A stretch of DNA of 57,014 nucleotides, from positions 1 through 57,014 of the forward strand of contig NZ_JAQWCQ010000019.1 in the NCBI RefSeq assembly GCF_028705895.1, given 5' to 3'. Both the position numbers and the translations under genes were made by a program. The stretch is from Massilibacteroides sp. (GTDB lineage: Bacteria > Bacteroidota > Bacteroidia > Bacteroidales > Tannerellaceae). Every line of letters starts with the position of its first letter. Positions within the stretch are counted from its first letter, which is position 1. The notes under the pieces were generated by a model. That model did not search any database and had not been told where the DNA came from. It was given only the letters and a program-made list of their open reading frames with translations. Of the stretch, positions 25,703 to 33,635 are shown in pieces.

Positions 25703-26244
25703 TGGAGGGGCTTAGTATTATACCGGAATGCTATATCGACACGTGTTTAACAGAAACAATCACGTCTTGCTTCAATCAATTTAATCACCAAAAAGGTTGT
25801 AATACTGTATGTAAAGTGATGCAAGAAAAATTCGGTGATAGCTTTGCGTTGGGTATTATTGACAAAGACAAAAAAGAGGTTCCCTATCTGCAAGAATTCG
25901 ACTTGGTAGCATCAAATGATTCTTTGTTTGTATATAAACATAGATTAAAATATCATTACATCATACAAATCACTCCAGCCATCGAGGAATTTTTCATAAA
26001 AGCAGCAAGCGAGATGGGTGTTGATTTGGCTTCGTATGGACTTTCTTCTGGTATGAAAGAACTCACAAGGGTTACGAAGCAAGTTTCCGACAAGAATGAA
26101 GTTGTTTTCAAAACATTTAAGGGGTTGTTTAGGGAATTGTCGGATGCTACTGAAATGGTTCGATTGGCAAACCTGATTCAATACCTTGGGGAAAATAGAT
26201 ATGAAGTAGAGATTGAAGAGTTGAAGCGGATTATGAAAATTTAA
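25702..26244 (+). CDS. TOPRIM-like partner protein of unknown function (180 aa)
   Basis: I do not recognise a named family with certainty. The start at 25702 (TGATG overlap with the ATPase stop) is preferred over a TTG three bases upstream. Near the N-terminus PECYIDTCLTETI contains an acidic residue (Glu9) and, 45 residues later, FALGIIDKDKKEV has Asp54-x-Asp56 after a hydrophobic strand. The Glu then Asp-x-Asp order is that of TOPRIM nucleases and primases. The rest is helical with no known motif. The tight coupling with the ATPase suggests one complex acting on nucleic acid. It could also be a non-catalytic sensor. Confidence 0.65.
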   Translation: MEGLSIIPECYIDTCLTETITSCFNQFNHQKGCNTVCKVMQEKFGDSFALGIIDKDKKEVPYLQEFDLVASNDSLFVYKHRLKYHYIIQITPAIEEFFIKAASEMGVDLASYGLSSGMKELTRVTKQVSDKNEVVFKTFKGLFRELSDATEMVRLANLIQYLGENRYEVEIEELKRIMKI

Positions 26245-26337
26245 ACAACGTTTAATTATTAGATCAAGTGTTTCTGTATTTTTTTAAAGAGTAGATAGAA
26301 TGAGATTTCTTCTATTTATTAATCAACCATAAAATGA

Positions 26338-26345
26338 TATCTTTG
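26338..26345 (+). promoter_or_regulatory. Predicted promoter of the S41 peptidase gene
   Basis: TATCTTTG matches the -7 consensus, 31 bp before the start codon. Confidence 0.6.
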
Positions 26346-26376
26346 CAAGAGATATAAACACATGAAATAGAGATTT

Positions 26377-27717
26377 ATGAATAAATTAATATACGCAACA
26401 TTTGCTTTACTCTTGTTATTCTTCTCCTCCTGTGAAAAAGACACCAGTTTAGATAAAAAACCGGTTAATGAATGGATCTATGAAACAATGGAGAAGTATT
26501 ATTACTGGTATGATAAACTTCCTGCAATAAGTAAGACTGATCTGAATGCGAAACCGGATGTGTTCTTTGAATCATTACTTTATTCTGGTGATGGAAAAGA
26601 TGGACTACATTATTCCAGAATAGAGGAAGAAGTGGATACGAAAAGCGGAAGCATAAGCACAACTTATGGATTCAATTATGGTTTTGTTATCTTCAGCGAA
26701 AATGCGACCAATGTGTATATGCGAGTGAATTATACCATCAGCGGGGCACCGGCAGAAGAGGCTGGACTTCAACATGGAGATTGGATTTCAAGCTATAATG
26801 GAATACAGCTTACAAGCGGAAATTACACTGATTTTATTGAGAGTCGTGGAGAAGTAGTTCTTAGTGTAGGGAAAATTGTTAACAGGAAATTTGTTAAAAC
26901 GCATGATGTAACGATACGTGCAGCCGTTTCTATGGCGGAGAATCCTATTTATATTGACACGACCTACTTAGTCAACAACAAAAAAATAAGTTACCTGATG
27001 TATAATAGTTTCGTTTCGGGTCCGGAAGATTATAACGACGAGACATATGATAATCAGCTAAAAACTGTATTTGCGAATTTTGCCGGTCAGAATCCGGATG
27101 AGTTTATTTTAGATCTTCGTTATAATCCAGGCGGGCTTCTTTCCAGCGCTCAGGTTCTTGCAACATTATTAGCTCCTCAATCAGCATTAGACAAGCAATT
27201 TTGTCGATTGATTTACAATGAAAAACTGAATAAGACAGTAGAGTATAATTTAGACAAAAGCATTCTTGGAAGTGGAAACAGTCTTAATCTCAATCGTCTT
27301 TTTATTATCACATCTGAAAGAACAGCGTCTTCTTCCGAACTGATTATAAATGGATTAAGACCATATATAGACATTGTTTTAGTTGGAGGTGTGACCGAAG
27401 GAAAGAATGTAGGTTCAAATGAATATTCCGACAAAACAAATCATAATTGGGTATTACATCCAATTACTTGCTTGGTTGAAAATTCCGAAGGTTTTTCTGA
27501 CTATTCCAACGGATTCAATCCGGATTTCCCTTTAGATGAAATAAGTCAGTTTACCGATATTAAACCTCTCGGTGATACAGAAGAACTGATGTTAGGAGGA
27601 GTTTTGGGTATTATTGAAAACGGAACATTGCCAGTCAAATACCTCAAAAGTGCTGAAGCAGAAATTTCCGTTCTCCCCCTTCCACACAAACAGATAGAAG
27701 GCATTATTATAAATTAA
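26377..27717 (+). CDS. S41 (C-terminal processing) peptidase lipoprotein (446 aa)
   Basis: Exported serine protease of the tail-specific/CtpA type. Lipoprotein signal MNKLIYATFALLLLFFSSC. A helical N-terminal segment (NEWIYETMEKYYYWYDKLP) typical of Bacteroidota S41 proteins is followed by a PDZ-like domain (GAPAEEAGLQHGDWISSYNG) and the S41 core. The core has LDLRYNPGGLLSSAQ, the nucleophile region TSERTASSSELI and GKNVGSNEY with the candidate catalytic Lys. Probable periplasmic protein processing or turnover; substrate unknown. Single gene with its own promoter. Confidence 0.9.
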   Translation: MNKLIYATFALLLLFFSSCEKDTSLDKKPVNEWIYETMEKYYYWYDKLPAISKTDLNAKPDVFFESLLYSGDGKDGLHYSRIEEEVDTKSGSISTTYGFNYGFVIFSENATNVYMRVNYTISGAPAEEAGLQHGDWISSYNGIQLTSGNYTDFIESRGEVVLSVGKIVNRKFVKTHDVTIRAAVSMAENPIYIDTTYLVNNKKISYLMYNSFVSGPEDYNDETYDNQLKTVFANFAGQNPDEFILDLRYNPGGLLSSAQVLATLLAPQSALDKQFCRLIYNEKLNKTVEYNLDKSILGSGNSLNLNRLFIITSERTASSSELIINGLRPYIDIVLVGGVTEGKNVGSNEYSDKTNHNWVLHPITCLVENSEGFSDYSNGFNPDFPLDEISQFTDIKPLGDTEELMLGGVLGIIENGTLPVKYLKSAEAEISVLPLPHKQIEGIIIN

Positions 27718-27784
27718 TTCGCTAAATCTGCATTTTTATTCACAAGACCACCCCTAAAAAGCATATTTATTCATTTATTTGAGT

Positions 27785-27792
27785 TATATTTG
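27785..27792 (+). promoter_or_regulatory. Predicted promoter of the arginine operon
   Basis: TATATTTG -7 box, 25 bp before the argR start codon. Confidence 0.65.
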
Positions 27793-27800
27793 CAGCATCA

Positions 27801-27816
27801 TTGTATAAATATACAA
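27801..27816. promoter_or_regulatory. ARG-box-like operator
   Basis: TTGTATAAATATACAA, a 7-2-7 inverted repeat between the -7 box and the argR start, over the expected transcription start. Its AT-rich centre and overall layout resemble ArgR operators, which suggests autoregulation and arginine repression of the whole operon. Confidence 0.6.
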
Positions 27817-27817
27817 A

Positions 27818-28270
27818 ATGAATGCAAAACAAGAACGCCTGAAAGCGATTCGACATATTATTGAAACACAGGATATTGAGAGTCAGGAAGAACTACTTCA
27901 ACTCTTGAATGAGCAGGGCTATTCCACTACTCAGGCAACATTGTCACGCGATATAAGACAATTAAAGATAGCGAAAATACATGCGAACGGAAGCTATGTT
28001 TACCGTTTCCCGGGACATGCGGTTACGCAACAAACGCAAACACAAAACAAGTCAACGCAACCCTATCCGAATATTGAGTTTTCAGGAAATCTGGCTGTTG
28101 TAAAAACACCTCCGGGTTATGCCATGGGTATCGCTTATGATATCGATACACATGCGCCGGAGGAAATTGTCGGCACCATTGCAGGCGACGATACAATACT
28201 CATAATTCCAAGAGAAGGATATAGCAGAGAAAATGTTGCAAAAGCTTTAGAGCGATTTATTAATAGGTAA
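27818..28270 (+). CDS. argR: Arginine repressor
   Basis: Arginine-binding transcriptional regulator of 150 residues. The N-terminal winged helix includes ESQEELLQLLNEQGYSTTQATLSRDIRQL, a strong ArgR signature, and the C-terminal oligomerisation and arginine-binding domain has GTIAGDDTILIIPR. It is the first gene of the arginine operon, 27 bp ahead of the GNAT gene, with an operator-like repeat next to its start. Confidence 0.95.
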   Translation: MNAKQERLKAIRHIIETQDIESQEELLQLLNEQGYSTTQATLSRDIRQLKIAKIHANGSYVYRFPGHAVTQQTQTQNKSTQPYPNIEFSGNLAVVKTPPGYAMGIAYDIDTHAPEEIVGTIAGDDTILIIPREGYSRENVAKALERFINR

Positions 28271-28297
28271 AAGGGTAGTTAATTCCGATTTTGGAAA

Positions 28298-28963
28298 ATG
28301 GAAAAAGAAGTAGAAATTGATGTAATGGTGGCTGACGAAAGCCACGAAAAGTATGTCGATATCATTTTAGATACGATTGAGTCTGCTGCTAAGGTGCGTG
28401 GAACCGGGATTGCAAAACGCACGCACGAATATGTGACGCAAAAGATGAGAGAAGGGAAGGTAATCATTGCGCTCTCCGGCGAAGAGTTTGCAGGTTTTAC
28501 TTATATTGAATCTTGGGGGAACAAACAATATGTGGCTACCTCGGGATTGATTGTTGCAGATAAATTTCGTAACAGAGGGTTGGCTAAACGCATAAAAAAT
28601 GCGTCCTTTACATTGGCAAGATTACGATGGCCTAAAGCAAAGCTATTCAGCCTTACTTCCGGCAGTGCTGTAATGAAAATGAATACGGAATTAGGGTACG
28701 TACCTGTTACATTCTCTGACCTGACGGATGATGATGCTTTCTGGAAAGGATGTGAAGGATGTGTAAACCATGATGTGTTGACACGTACGAACCGCAAATA
28801 TTGTATTTGTACGGCAATGATATTTGATCCGAAAGATCCGCGCTGTCTTATTCATGAGGAGATGTATGACACTCTCCGCAAAAAGACATTGATGAAACAA
28901 CAAGAAATGAAAGCGCAGGAAGACGAGAGTAACGAGAGTAACAAGGCGAAAGAAAACGAATAA
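28298..28963 (+). CDS. GNAT-family acyltransferase in the arginine operon (221 aa)
   Basis: Gcn5-related N-acyltransferase. The acyl-CoA pyrophosphate loop is in LIVADKFRNRGLAKRIK (about 84-100). Beyond the core a cysteine-rich segment has C152-x2-C155 and C169-x-C171 plus C183, a possible metal site unusual for the fold. The last 30 residues are charged and probably disordered. It is between argR and argG with 27- and 23-bp gaps, and no classical argA or argJ is in the window. It may therefore be the glutamate N-acyltransferase of the pathway, which in Bacteroides runs through succinylated intermediates. That role is inference from position. Confidence 0.85.
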   Translation: MEKEVEIDVMVADESHEKYVDIILDTIESAAKVRGTGIAKRTHEYVTQKMREGKVIIALSGEEFAGFTYIESWGNKQYVATSGLIVADKFRNRGLAKRIKNASFTLARLRWPKAKLFSLTSGSAVMKMNTELGYVPVTFSDLTDDDAFWKGCEGCVNHDVLTRTNRKYCICTAMIFDPKDPRCLIHEEMYDTLRKKTLMKQQEMKAQEDESNESNKAKENE

Positions 28964-28986
28964 AAACATATAAAATAAGAAGCTCA

Positions 28987-30195
28987 ATGGAAAAGAAAAA
29001 AGTGGTATTGGCTTTCAGTGGCGGACTCGACACGTCATTTTGTGCCAAATATCTATCAGAAGAGAAAGGATACGAAGTATATACTGCTATCGCCAACACG
29101 GGTGGTTTTGACGAAGTGGAATGTAAATTAATCGAGGAAAGAGCGTATAAATTAGGAGCGGTTAAACATGTCACGCTAAACGTAGAGCAGGAGTATTACG
29201 AGAAGAGCATCAAATACATGGTATTCGGCAATGTGCTTCGAAATGGGACTTATCCTATTTCTGTAAGCTCTGAACGTATTTTCCAGGCTATTGCAATTAT
29301 TAATTATGCAAAAGAAATCGGGGCGCATGCGGTTGCTCACGGAAGTACGGGTGCCGGTAATGACCAGGTACGTTTTGATCTTACATTCGAAGTATTGGCT
29401 CCTGATATTGAAATCATCACTCCTACCCGAGATATGAACCTGAGTCGCGAATATGAAATCAATTATCTGAAACAACATGGGTATGAGGCTGATTTCACAA
29501 AAATGGAATACTCCATCAATAAAGGCTTATGGGGAACGAGTATAGGCGGAAAAGAAACATTACATTCCAACCAGACATTGCCTGATACGGCATATCCTTC
29601 TCAATTAGAAGCAGAAGAAGAGGAAGAAGATATGTTTATCGATTTCGTGAACGGCGAAATTAGCGGAGTAAATGGCATAACTTACAAGAACAAAGTGGAC
29701 GCGATCCGTGCTGTGGAAGAATTAGGGGCACGCTGGGCGATCGGACGTGATATGCATGTGGGTGATACAATCATAGGCATCAAAGGGCGCGTTGGTTTCG
29801 AAGCTGCAGGCCCGCTTCTGATTATTAATGCGCACAAAATGTTGGAAAAACATACGCTGACCAAATGGCAACAGTATTGGAAAGATCAGTTAGGCACATG
29901 GTATGGCATGTTCCTTCATGAAGCACAATATCTTGAGCCTGTAATGCGGGATATGGAGGCTTTCTTAGAAAGTACGCAAAAGAATGTAACCGGACGCGTG
30001 ATTATCACATTACGTCCTTACACGTACACATTAGTAGGTATTGAAAGTGATTATGATTTGATGAAGAGCGACTTCGGTGTTTATGGTGAAGAACAAAAGG
30101 CTTGGTCGGCAGACGATGTTAAAGGATTTACCCGTATCTTAGGCAATCAAATGAAATTATATTACTCAGTACAAAACAAGAATAAAAAGGCATGA
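28987..30195 (+). CDS. argG: Argininosuccinate synthase
   Basis: ATP-dependent ligation of citrulline and aspartate. The P-loop pyrophosphatase motif FSGGLDTSFCAKYL is at the N-terminus; AHGSTGAGNDQVRFDL and YSINKGLWGTSIGG are ArgG signatures. The 402 residues match the family. Its stop overlaps the argC start by four bases (ATGA). Confidence 0.97.
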   Translation: MEKKKVVLAFSGGLDTSFCAKYLSEEKGYEVYTAIANTGGFDEVECKLIEERAYKLGAVKHVTLNVEQEYYEKSIKYMVFGNVLRNGTYPISVSSERIFQAIAIINYAKEIGAHAVAHGSTGAGNDQVRFDLTFEVLAPDIEIITPTRDMNLSREYEINYLKQHGYEADFTKMEYSINKGLWGTSIGGKETLHSNQTLPDTAYPSQLEAEEEEEDMFIDFVNGEISGVNGITYKNKVDAIRAVEELGARWAIGRDMHVGDTIIGIKGRVGFEAAGPLLIINAHKMLEKHTLTKWQQYWKDQLGTWYGMFLHEAQYLEPVMRDMEAFLESTQKNVTGRVIITLRPYTYTLVGIESDYDLMKSDFGVYGEEQKAWSADDVKGFTRILGNQMKLYYSVQNKNKKA

Positions 30196-31160
30196 TTAAA
30201 ATTGGTATAATCGGCGGGGCAGGTTATACGGCAGGAGAACTGATTCGTCTGTTAGTTAACCACCCTGACGCAGAGATTGTATTTGTGAACAGTTCCAGTA
30301 ATGCAGGAAACAAGGTAACAGATGTGCATAGCGGGCTTTTCGGTGAAACAAATCTGGTTTTTACAAGTGAATTACCCTTAGACGATATCGATCTCCTGTT
30401 TTTTTGTACGGCGCATGGCGACACGAAGAAATTCTTAGACAGCCATACGGTTCCGGACAATTTGAAAATAATTGACCTCTCCACTGATTATCGTATTAAA
30501 TCTGAAGATCACGATTTTGTGTACGGATTACCGGAACTAAATCGCCGCAGGATTTGTTCAGCCACGCATGTTGCTAACCCGGGTTGTTTCGCAACCTGTA
30601 TTCAATTAGGCGTATTACCACTTGCCAAACATTTAATGTTGAACAACGAACTACATGTAAATGCAATTACCGGTTCAACAGGAGCAGGTGTAAAACCATC
30701 GGCAACATCACATTTCAGCTGGCGAAATGATAATATTTCTATCTACAAACCCTTTACACACCAACATTTGGCGGAAATTACGCAAAGTTTGAAACAGTTG
30801 CAAAATAGTTTCGACACGAATATAAATTTCATCCCGGTAAGGGGTAATTTCGCACGAGGTATTTTTACAACCATCTATATCGATTGTAAAATAGAATTGA
30901 ATGAGATCAAACGTATTTATGAAGAATTCTACGATGATCATTCTTTTACACATATTATTAACACTAATCCGGATTTGAAACAAGTCGTAAATACAAATAA
31001 ATGCCTCATCCATTTGGAGAAGCATGGAGATAAGTTGTTGATTATTTCTATAATAGACAATTTATTGAAAGGTGCCAGCGGACAAGCAGTTCATAACATG
31101 AATCTAATGTTTGGACTGGAAGAAATTGTAGGATTACACTTGAAACCATCGGGATTTTGA
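30192..31160 (+). CDS. argC: N-acyl-glutamyl-phosphate reductase
   Basis: NADPH-dependent reductase of N-acetyl (or N-succinyl) glutamyl phosphate to the semialdehyde. GIIGGAGYTAGELIRLL is the N-terminal nucleotide-binding motif, and VANPGCFATCIQLG contains the catalytic Cys. HQHLAEI and the C-terminal GASGQAVHNMNLMFG are also typical. The 322 residues fit the shorter Bacteroidota form. Translationally coupled to argG. Confidence 0.96.
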   Translation: MIKIGIIGGAGYTAGELIRLLVNHPDAEIVFVNSSSNAGNKVTDVHSGLFGETNLVFTSELPLDDIDLLFFCTAHGDTKKFLDSHTVPDNLKIIDLSTDYRIKSEDHDFVYGLPELNRRRICSATHVANPGCFATCIQLGVLPLAKHLMLNNELHVNAITGSTGAGVKPSATSHFSWRNDNISIYKPFTHQHLAEITQSLKQLQNSFDTNINFIPVRGNFARGIFTTIYIDCKIELNEIKRIYEEFYDDHSFTHIINTNPDLKQVVNTNKCLIHLEKHGDKLLIISIIDNLLKGASGQAVHNMNLMFGLEEIVGLHLKPSGF

Positions 31161-31171
31161 TTTTAAAGAAA

Positions 31172-32299
31172 ATGAAACTATTCGACGTATATCCTTTATT
31201 CAATATAGAAATTGTCAAAGGTAAAGGAGCCCATGTATGGGACTCTGAAGGAACAGAATATTTAGATCTTTACGGAGGGCATGCTGTTATTTCCGTAGGG
31301 CATAGTCATCCGGATTATGTGTCAGCAATCACAGATCAGGTAAACAAACTGGGATTTTACTCTAACTCCGTGATCAACAGCCTGCAGCAACGCTTTGCGG
31401 ATAAATTAGGAAAAGCATGTGGATATGACGACTATTCTTTGTTTATTGTAAATACAGGAGCCGAAGCAAATGAAAATGCAATGAAATTAGCTTCTTTCCA
31501 TAATAATAAACGCAGAGTGATTGCCTTCCAACATTCATTTCACGGACGTACTTCTGCTGCCGTACGAGTAACGGACAATCCCAAAATTGTTGCTCCTATC
31601 AACGATACGATGCCTGTCACATTCTTACCATTAAACGACATAAATATCGTCAAAGCGGAATTAGAAAAAGGGGATGTTTCATCTGTCATTATTGAAGGGA
31701 TACTGGGCGTAGGCGGAATCCAATTACCTAAAGATGCGTTTTTACGCGAACTGCGTCAGGTATGTACGGAATACGGAGCCGTTCTGATCTTAGATGAAAT
31801 CCAATCCGGCTATGGAAGAAGCGGTAAGTTTTTCGCTCATCAGTATGCCGGCATACGCCCCGATATGATTACCGTAGCAAAGGGTATAGCAAATGGATTC
31901 CCAATGAGTGCGGTACTGATCAGCCCGGAATTTAAACCGGTTTACGGAATGCTTGGAACCACTTTCGGTGGTAATCATTTAGCCTGTGCCGGAGCAATTG
32001 CGGTATTAGAGATTATGGAAAAAGAGAAAATGATCGAAAATGTAGTAAAAGTAAGCGACTACCTTCTAAATGAACTCAAACATTTACCAGGCATAAAAGA
32101 AGTACGCGGACGCGGATTAATGATCGGATTAGAGTTCAACGAATCCATAAAAGAAATCCGTACTAAATTATTATTCGAAGAAAAAGTATTTACCGGAGTA
32201 GCCGGAACAAACACCATCCGCCTCCTCCCCCCACTCTGCCTTACATTAGACGAAGCAAAAGACTTTATCCGTCGCTTCAGGAAAGTATTGGGGTGTTGA
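31172..32299 (+). CDS. argD: Acyl-ornithine aminotransferase
   Basis: Class III PLP-dependent aminotransferase that converts the N-acylglutamate semialdehyde to N-acylornithine. I chose the ATG at 31172 (MKLFDVYPLF) rather than an in-frame TTG at 31157. Motifs: NTGAEANENAMK (cofactor phosphate binding), HGRTSAAV, LDEIQSGYGRSG, and VAKGIANGFPMSA with the PLP-binding Lys. The 375 residues fit acetyl/succinyl-ornithine transaminases. Last gene of the operon as seen here, followed by a strong bidirectional terminator. Confidence 0.95.
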   Translation: MKLFDVYPLFNIEIVKGKGAHVWDSEGTEYLDLYGGHAVISVGHSHPDYVSAITDQVNKLGFYSNSVINSLQQRFADKLGKACGYDDYSLFIVNTGAEANENAMKLASFHNNKRRVIAFQHSFHGRTSAAVRVTDNPKIVAPINDTMPVTFLPLNDINIVKAELEKGDVSSVIIEGILGVGGIQLPKDAFLRELRQVCTEYGAVLILDEIQSGYGRSGKFFAHQYAGIRPDMITVAKGIANGFPMSAVLISPEFKPVYGMLGTTFGGNHLACAGAIAVLEIMEKEKMIENVVKVSDYLLNELKHLPGIKEVRGRGLMIGLEFNESIKEIRTKLLFEEKVFTGVAGTNTIRLLPPLCLTLDEAKDFIRRFRKVLGC

Positions 32300-32302
32300 A
32301 TT

Positions 32303-32338
32303 AAAACGTACGGTCAAATCTACTGATCGTACGTTTTT
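32303..32338. terminator. Bidirectional intrinsic terminator
   Basis: Stem AAAACGTACG / CGTACGTTTT (32303-32312, 32328-32337) between convergent argD and the sigma factor gene. The T-run overlaps the sigma factor stop codon. Confidence 0.88.
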
Positions 32339-32927
32339 ATTTCGACACATTATATAAGATAAAAAATAAAGGATAGAATTCTTTCAGCGTTTCTTTCAAT
32401 TTGGATAATGCGATTCTCACCTGCCCTCGTACTGTACTTGAAGTAATATCATAGAGAATTGCAATTTCCTCATAAGTTTTATGGTTATATAGATATTCAG
32501 TAAAAATAAGACGACACTTTTCGGGAAGTGTTTTTATTGCATCTGCTACTAACACTTCAAATTCAGCGTTTTCAAGATGTGACAGAGGTTGCAATCCGAG
32601 AGCTATTTGTTCTTCATTTAGAGATAATACATATTCATCTAATTCTGACAAAGGGATTCCATCCGGCTGTTTATCCCGAAGATAGTTTAGACTGCGATTT
32701 TGAACAGAACGTACCAAGTATGTTTTAATGGGATATTCGAGTGTTTTTCTTTTATTCCAAATAGTCAAAAAGACATCATTCACAATTTCTTTCGCCACTT
32801 CATAATCATAGACATATTTCGTAGAAACTGCACATAGATAAACGTAATAAGTTGTATAAATCAACTTAAAGGCATCAGCATCTCCATTATTCAGTCTGAA
32901 TATAATATCTCGGTCAATTATAGCCAC
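32337..32927 (-). CDS. ECF RNA polymerase sigma factor (196 aa)
   Basis: Extracytoplasmic-function sigma-70 factor. Region 2 (about 10-90) includes NDVFLTIWNKRKTLEYPIKTYL and RSVQNRSLNYLRDKQ; region 4 (about 125-185) includes LPEKCRLIFTEYLYNHKTYEEIA and SSTVRGQVRIALSKLKETL. It is of the Bacteroidetes expansion type that normally sits beside a FecR-like anti-sigma and a SusC-type receptor, but neither is near, so its signal is unknown. Confidence 0.92.
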   Translation of the reverse strand: MAIIDRDIIFRLNNGDADAFKLIYTTYYVYLCAVSTKYVYDYEVAKEIVNDVFLTIWNKRKTLEYPIKTYLVRSVQNRSLNYLRDKQPDGIPLSELDEYVLSLNEEQIALGLQPLSHLENAEFEVLVADAIKTLPEKCRLIFTEYLYNHKTYEEIAILYDITSSTVRGQVRIALSKLKETLKEFYPLFFILYNVSK

Positions 32928-32964
32928 ACTTTAAGCTTTTCATATTTCGTCGCCTGTTGTTTTA

Positions 32965-32972
32965 CAAAAGTA
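32965..32972 (-). promoter_or_regulatory. Predicted promoter of the ECF sigma gene
   Basis: TACTTTTG on the minus strand, 38 bp before the start codon, fits the -7 consensus. Confidence 0.5.
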
Positions 32973-33032
32973 AAGAAAACATCTTAAGGGAGTATAAAAA
33001 TAGACAGAATACCTTCAGAAGAAATAATATTT

Positions 33033-33524
33033 TTATTTTTTTTGCTGCACATTAGCTACATCAGAGAGCTTTACACAGACTGTTGCGCCCAATTGTTCTA
33101 TGTACAAAATAAGGTGATTCTTTTTTATCTTTTTTACCTTACCGGAGACATTCTTCATTACCCCGCAAAGAATCTCAACCTCTTCACCAACACAGAGTTT
33201 CTTACAAGCAGCTTCTTCTAAAAATTGTTTTATTGCATCAATTTCCGATTGACGAACCAATGCCGGTTTACCATCGTAATACACGATCTTAACTACACCA
33301 TATGTATTTAACAATTGTCGTAAATCACATTCCCGGCAATTTACAAAAACATAAGAGTTAAAAAGTGGAACTTCTACTATTTTAACTCGGTCAGACCAGA
33401 CCCTGGGAGAACGATGCAGTGGTAACCAATTATGTACGCCAGCCGAAGATAATCTTTGGGCTACTTGTTTTTCTGCTCGGGGAGCAGTATATAAAACATA
33501 CCATTGAGGTTTTATTGTTGTCAT
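33033..33524 (-). CDS. UpxY/NusG-like transcription antiterminator (163 aa)
   Basis: NusG-family protein with the N-terminal NGN domain (WYVLYTAPRAEKQVAQRLSS, VPLFNSYVFVNC, VVKIVYYDGKPALV) and a C-terminal KOW-like domain (GEEVEILCGVMKNVSGKVKKI). The ATG at 33524 (MTTIKPQW) is the natural start; the frame is open further upstream but the -7 box lies there. UpxY-type paralogues usually head capsule operons and antiterminate them. Here no polysaccharide genes follow; the next gene is a sigma factor with its own promoter. It may act in trans or be left over from a lost cluster. Confidence 0.88.
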   Translation of the reverse strand: MTTIKPQWYVLYTAPRAEKQVAQRLSSAGVHNWLPLHRSPRVWSDRVKIVEVPLFNSYVFVNCRECDLRQLLNTYGVVKIVYYDGKPALVRQSEIDAIKQFLEEAACKKLCVGEEVEILCGVMKNVSGKVKKIKKNHLILYIEQLGATVCVKLSDVANVQQKK

Positions 33525-33545
33525 ACTTTTTATTGTTCGCGTACA

Positions 33546-33553
33546 CAAATATA
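33546..33553 (-). promoter_or_regulatory. Predicted promoter of the UpxY-like gene
   Basis: TATATTTG on the minus strand, 21 bp before the start codon. Next to it is the repeat TTGTGtcaCAA (near 33571-33582), within the region shared with the divergent oxidoreductase gene. Confidence 0.6.
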
Positions 33554-33635
33554 GGAGTTTTTTTGTATCATTGTGACACAATAGATTTTGTCTTCGTTTT
33601 CCGAGAATAGAGTACCAGATAAACACAATAATAGT

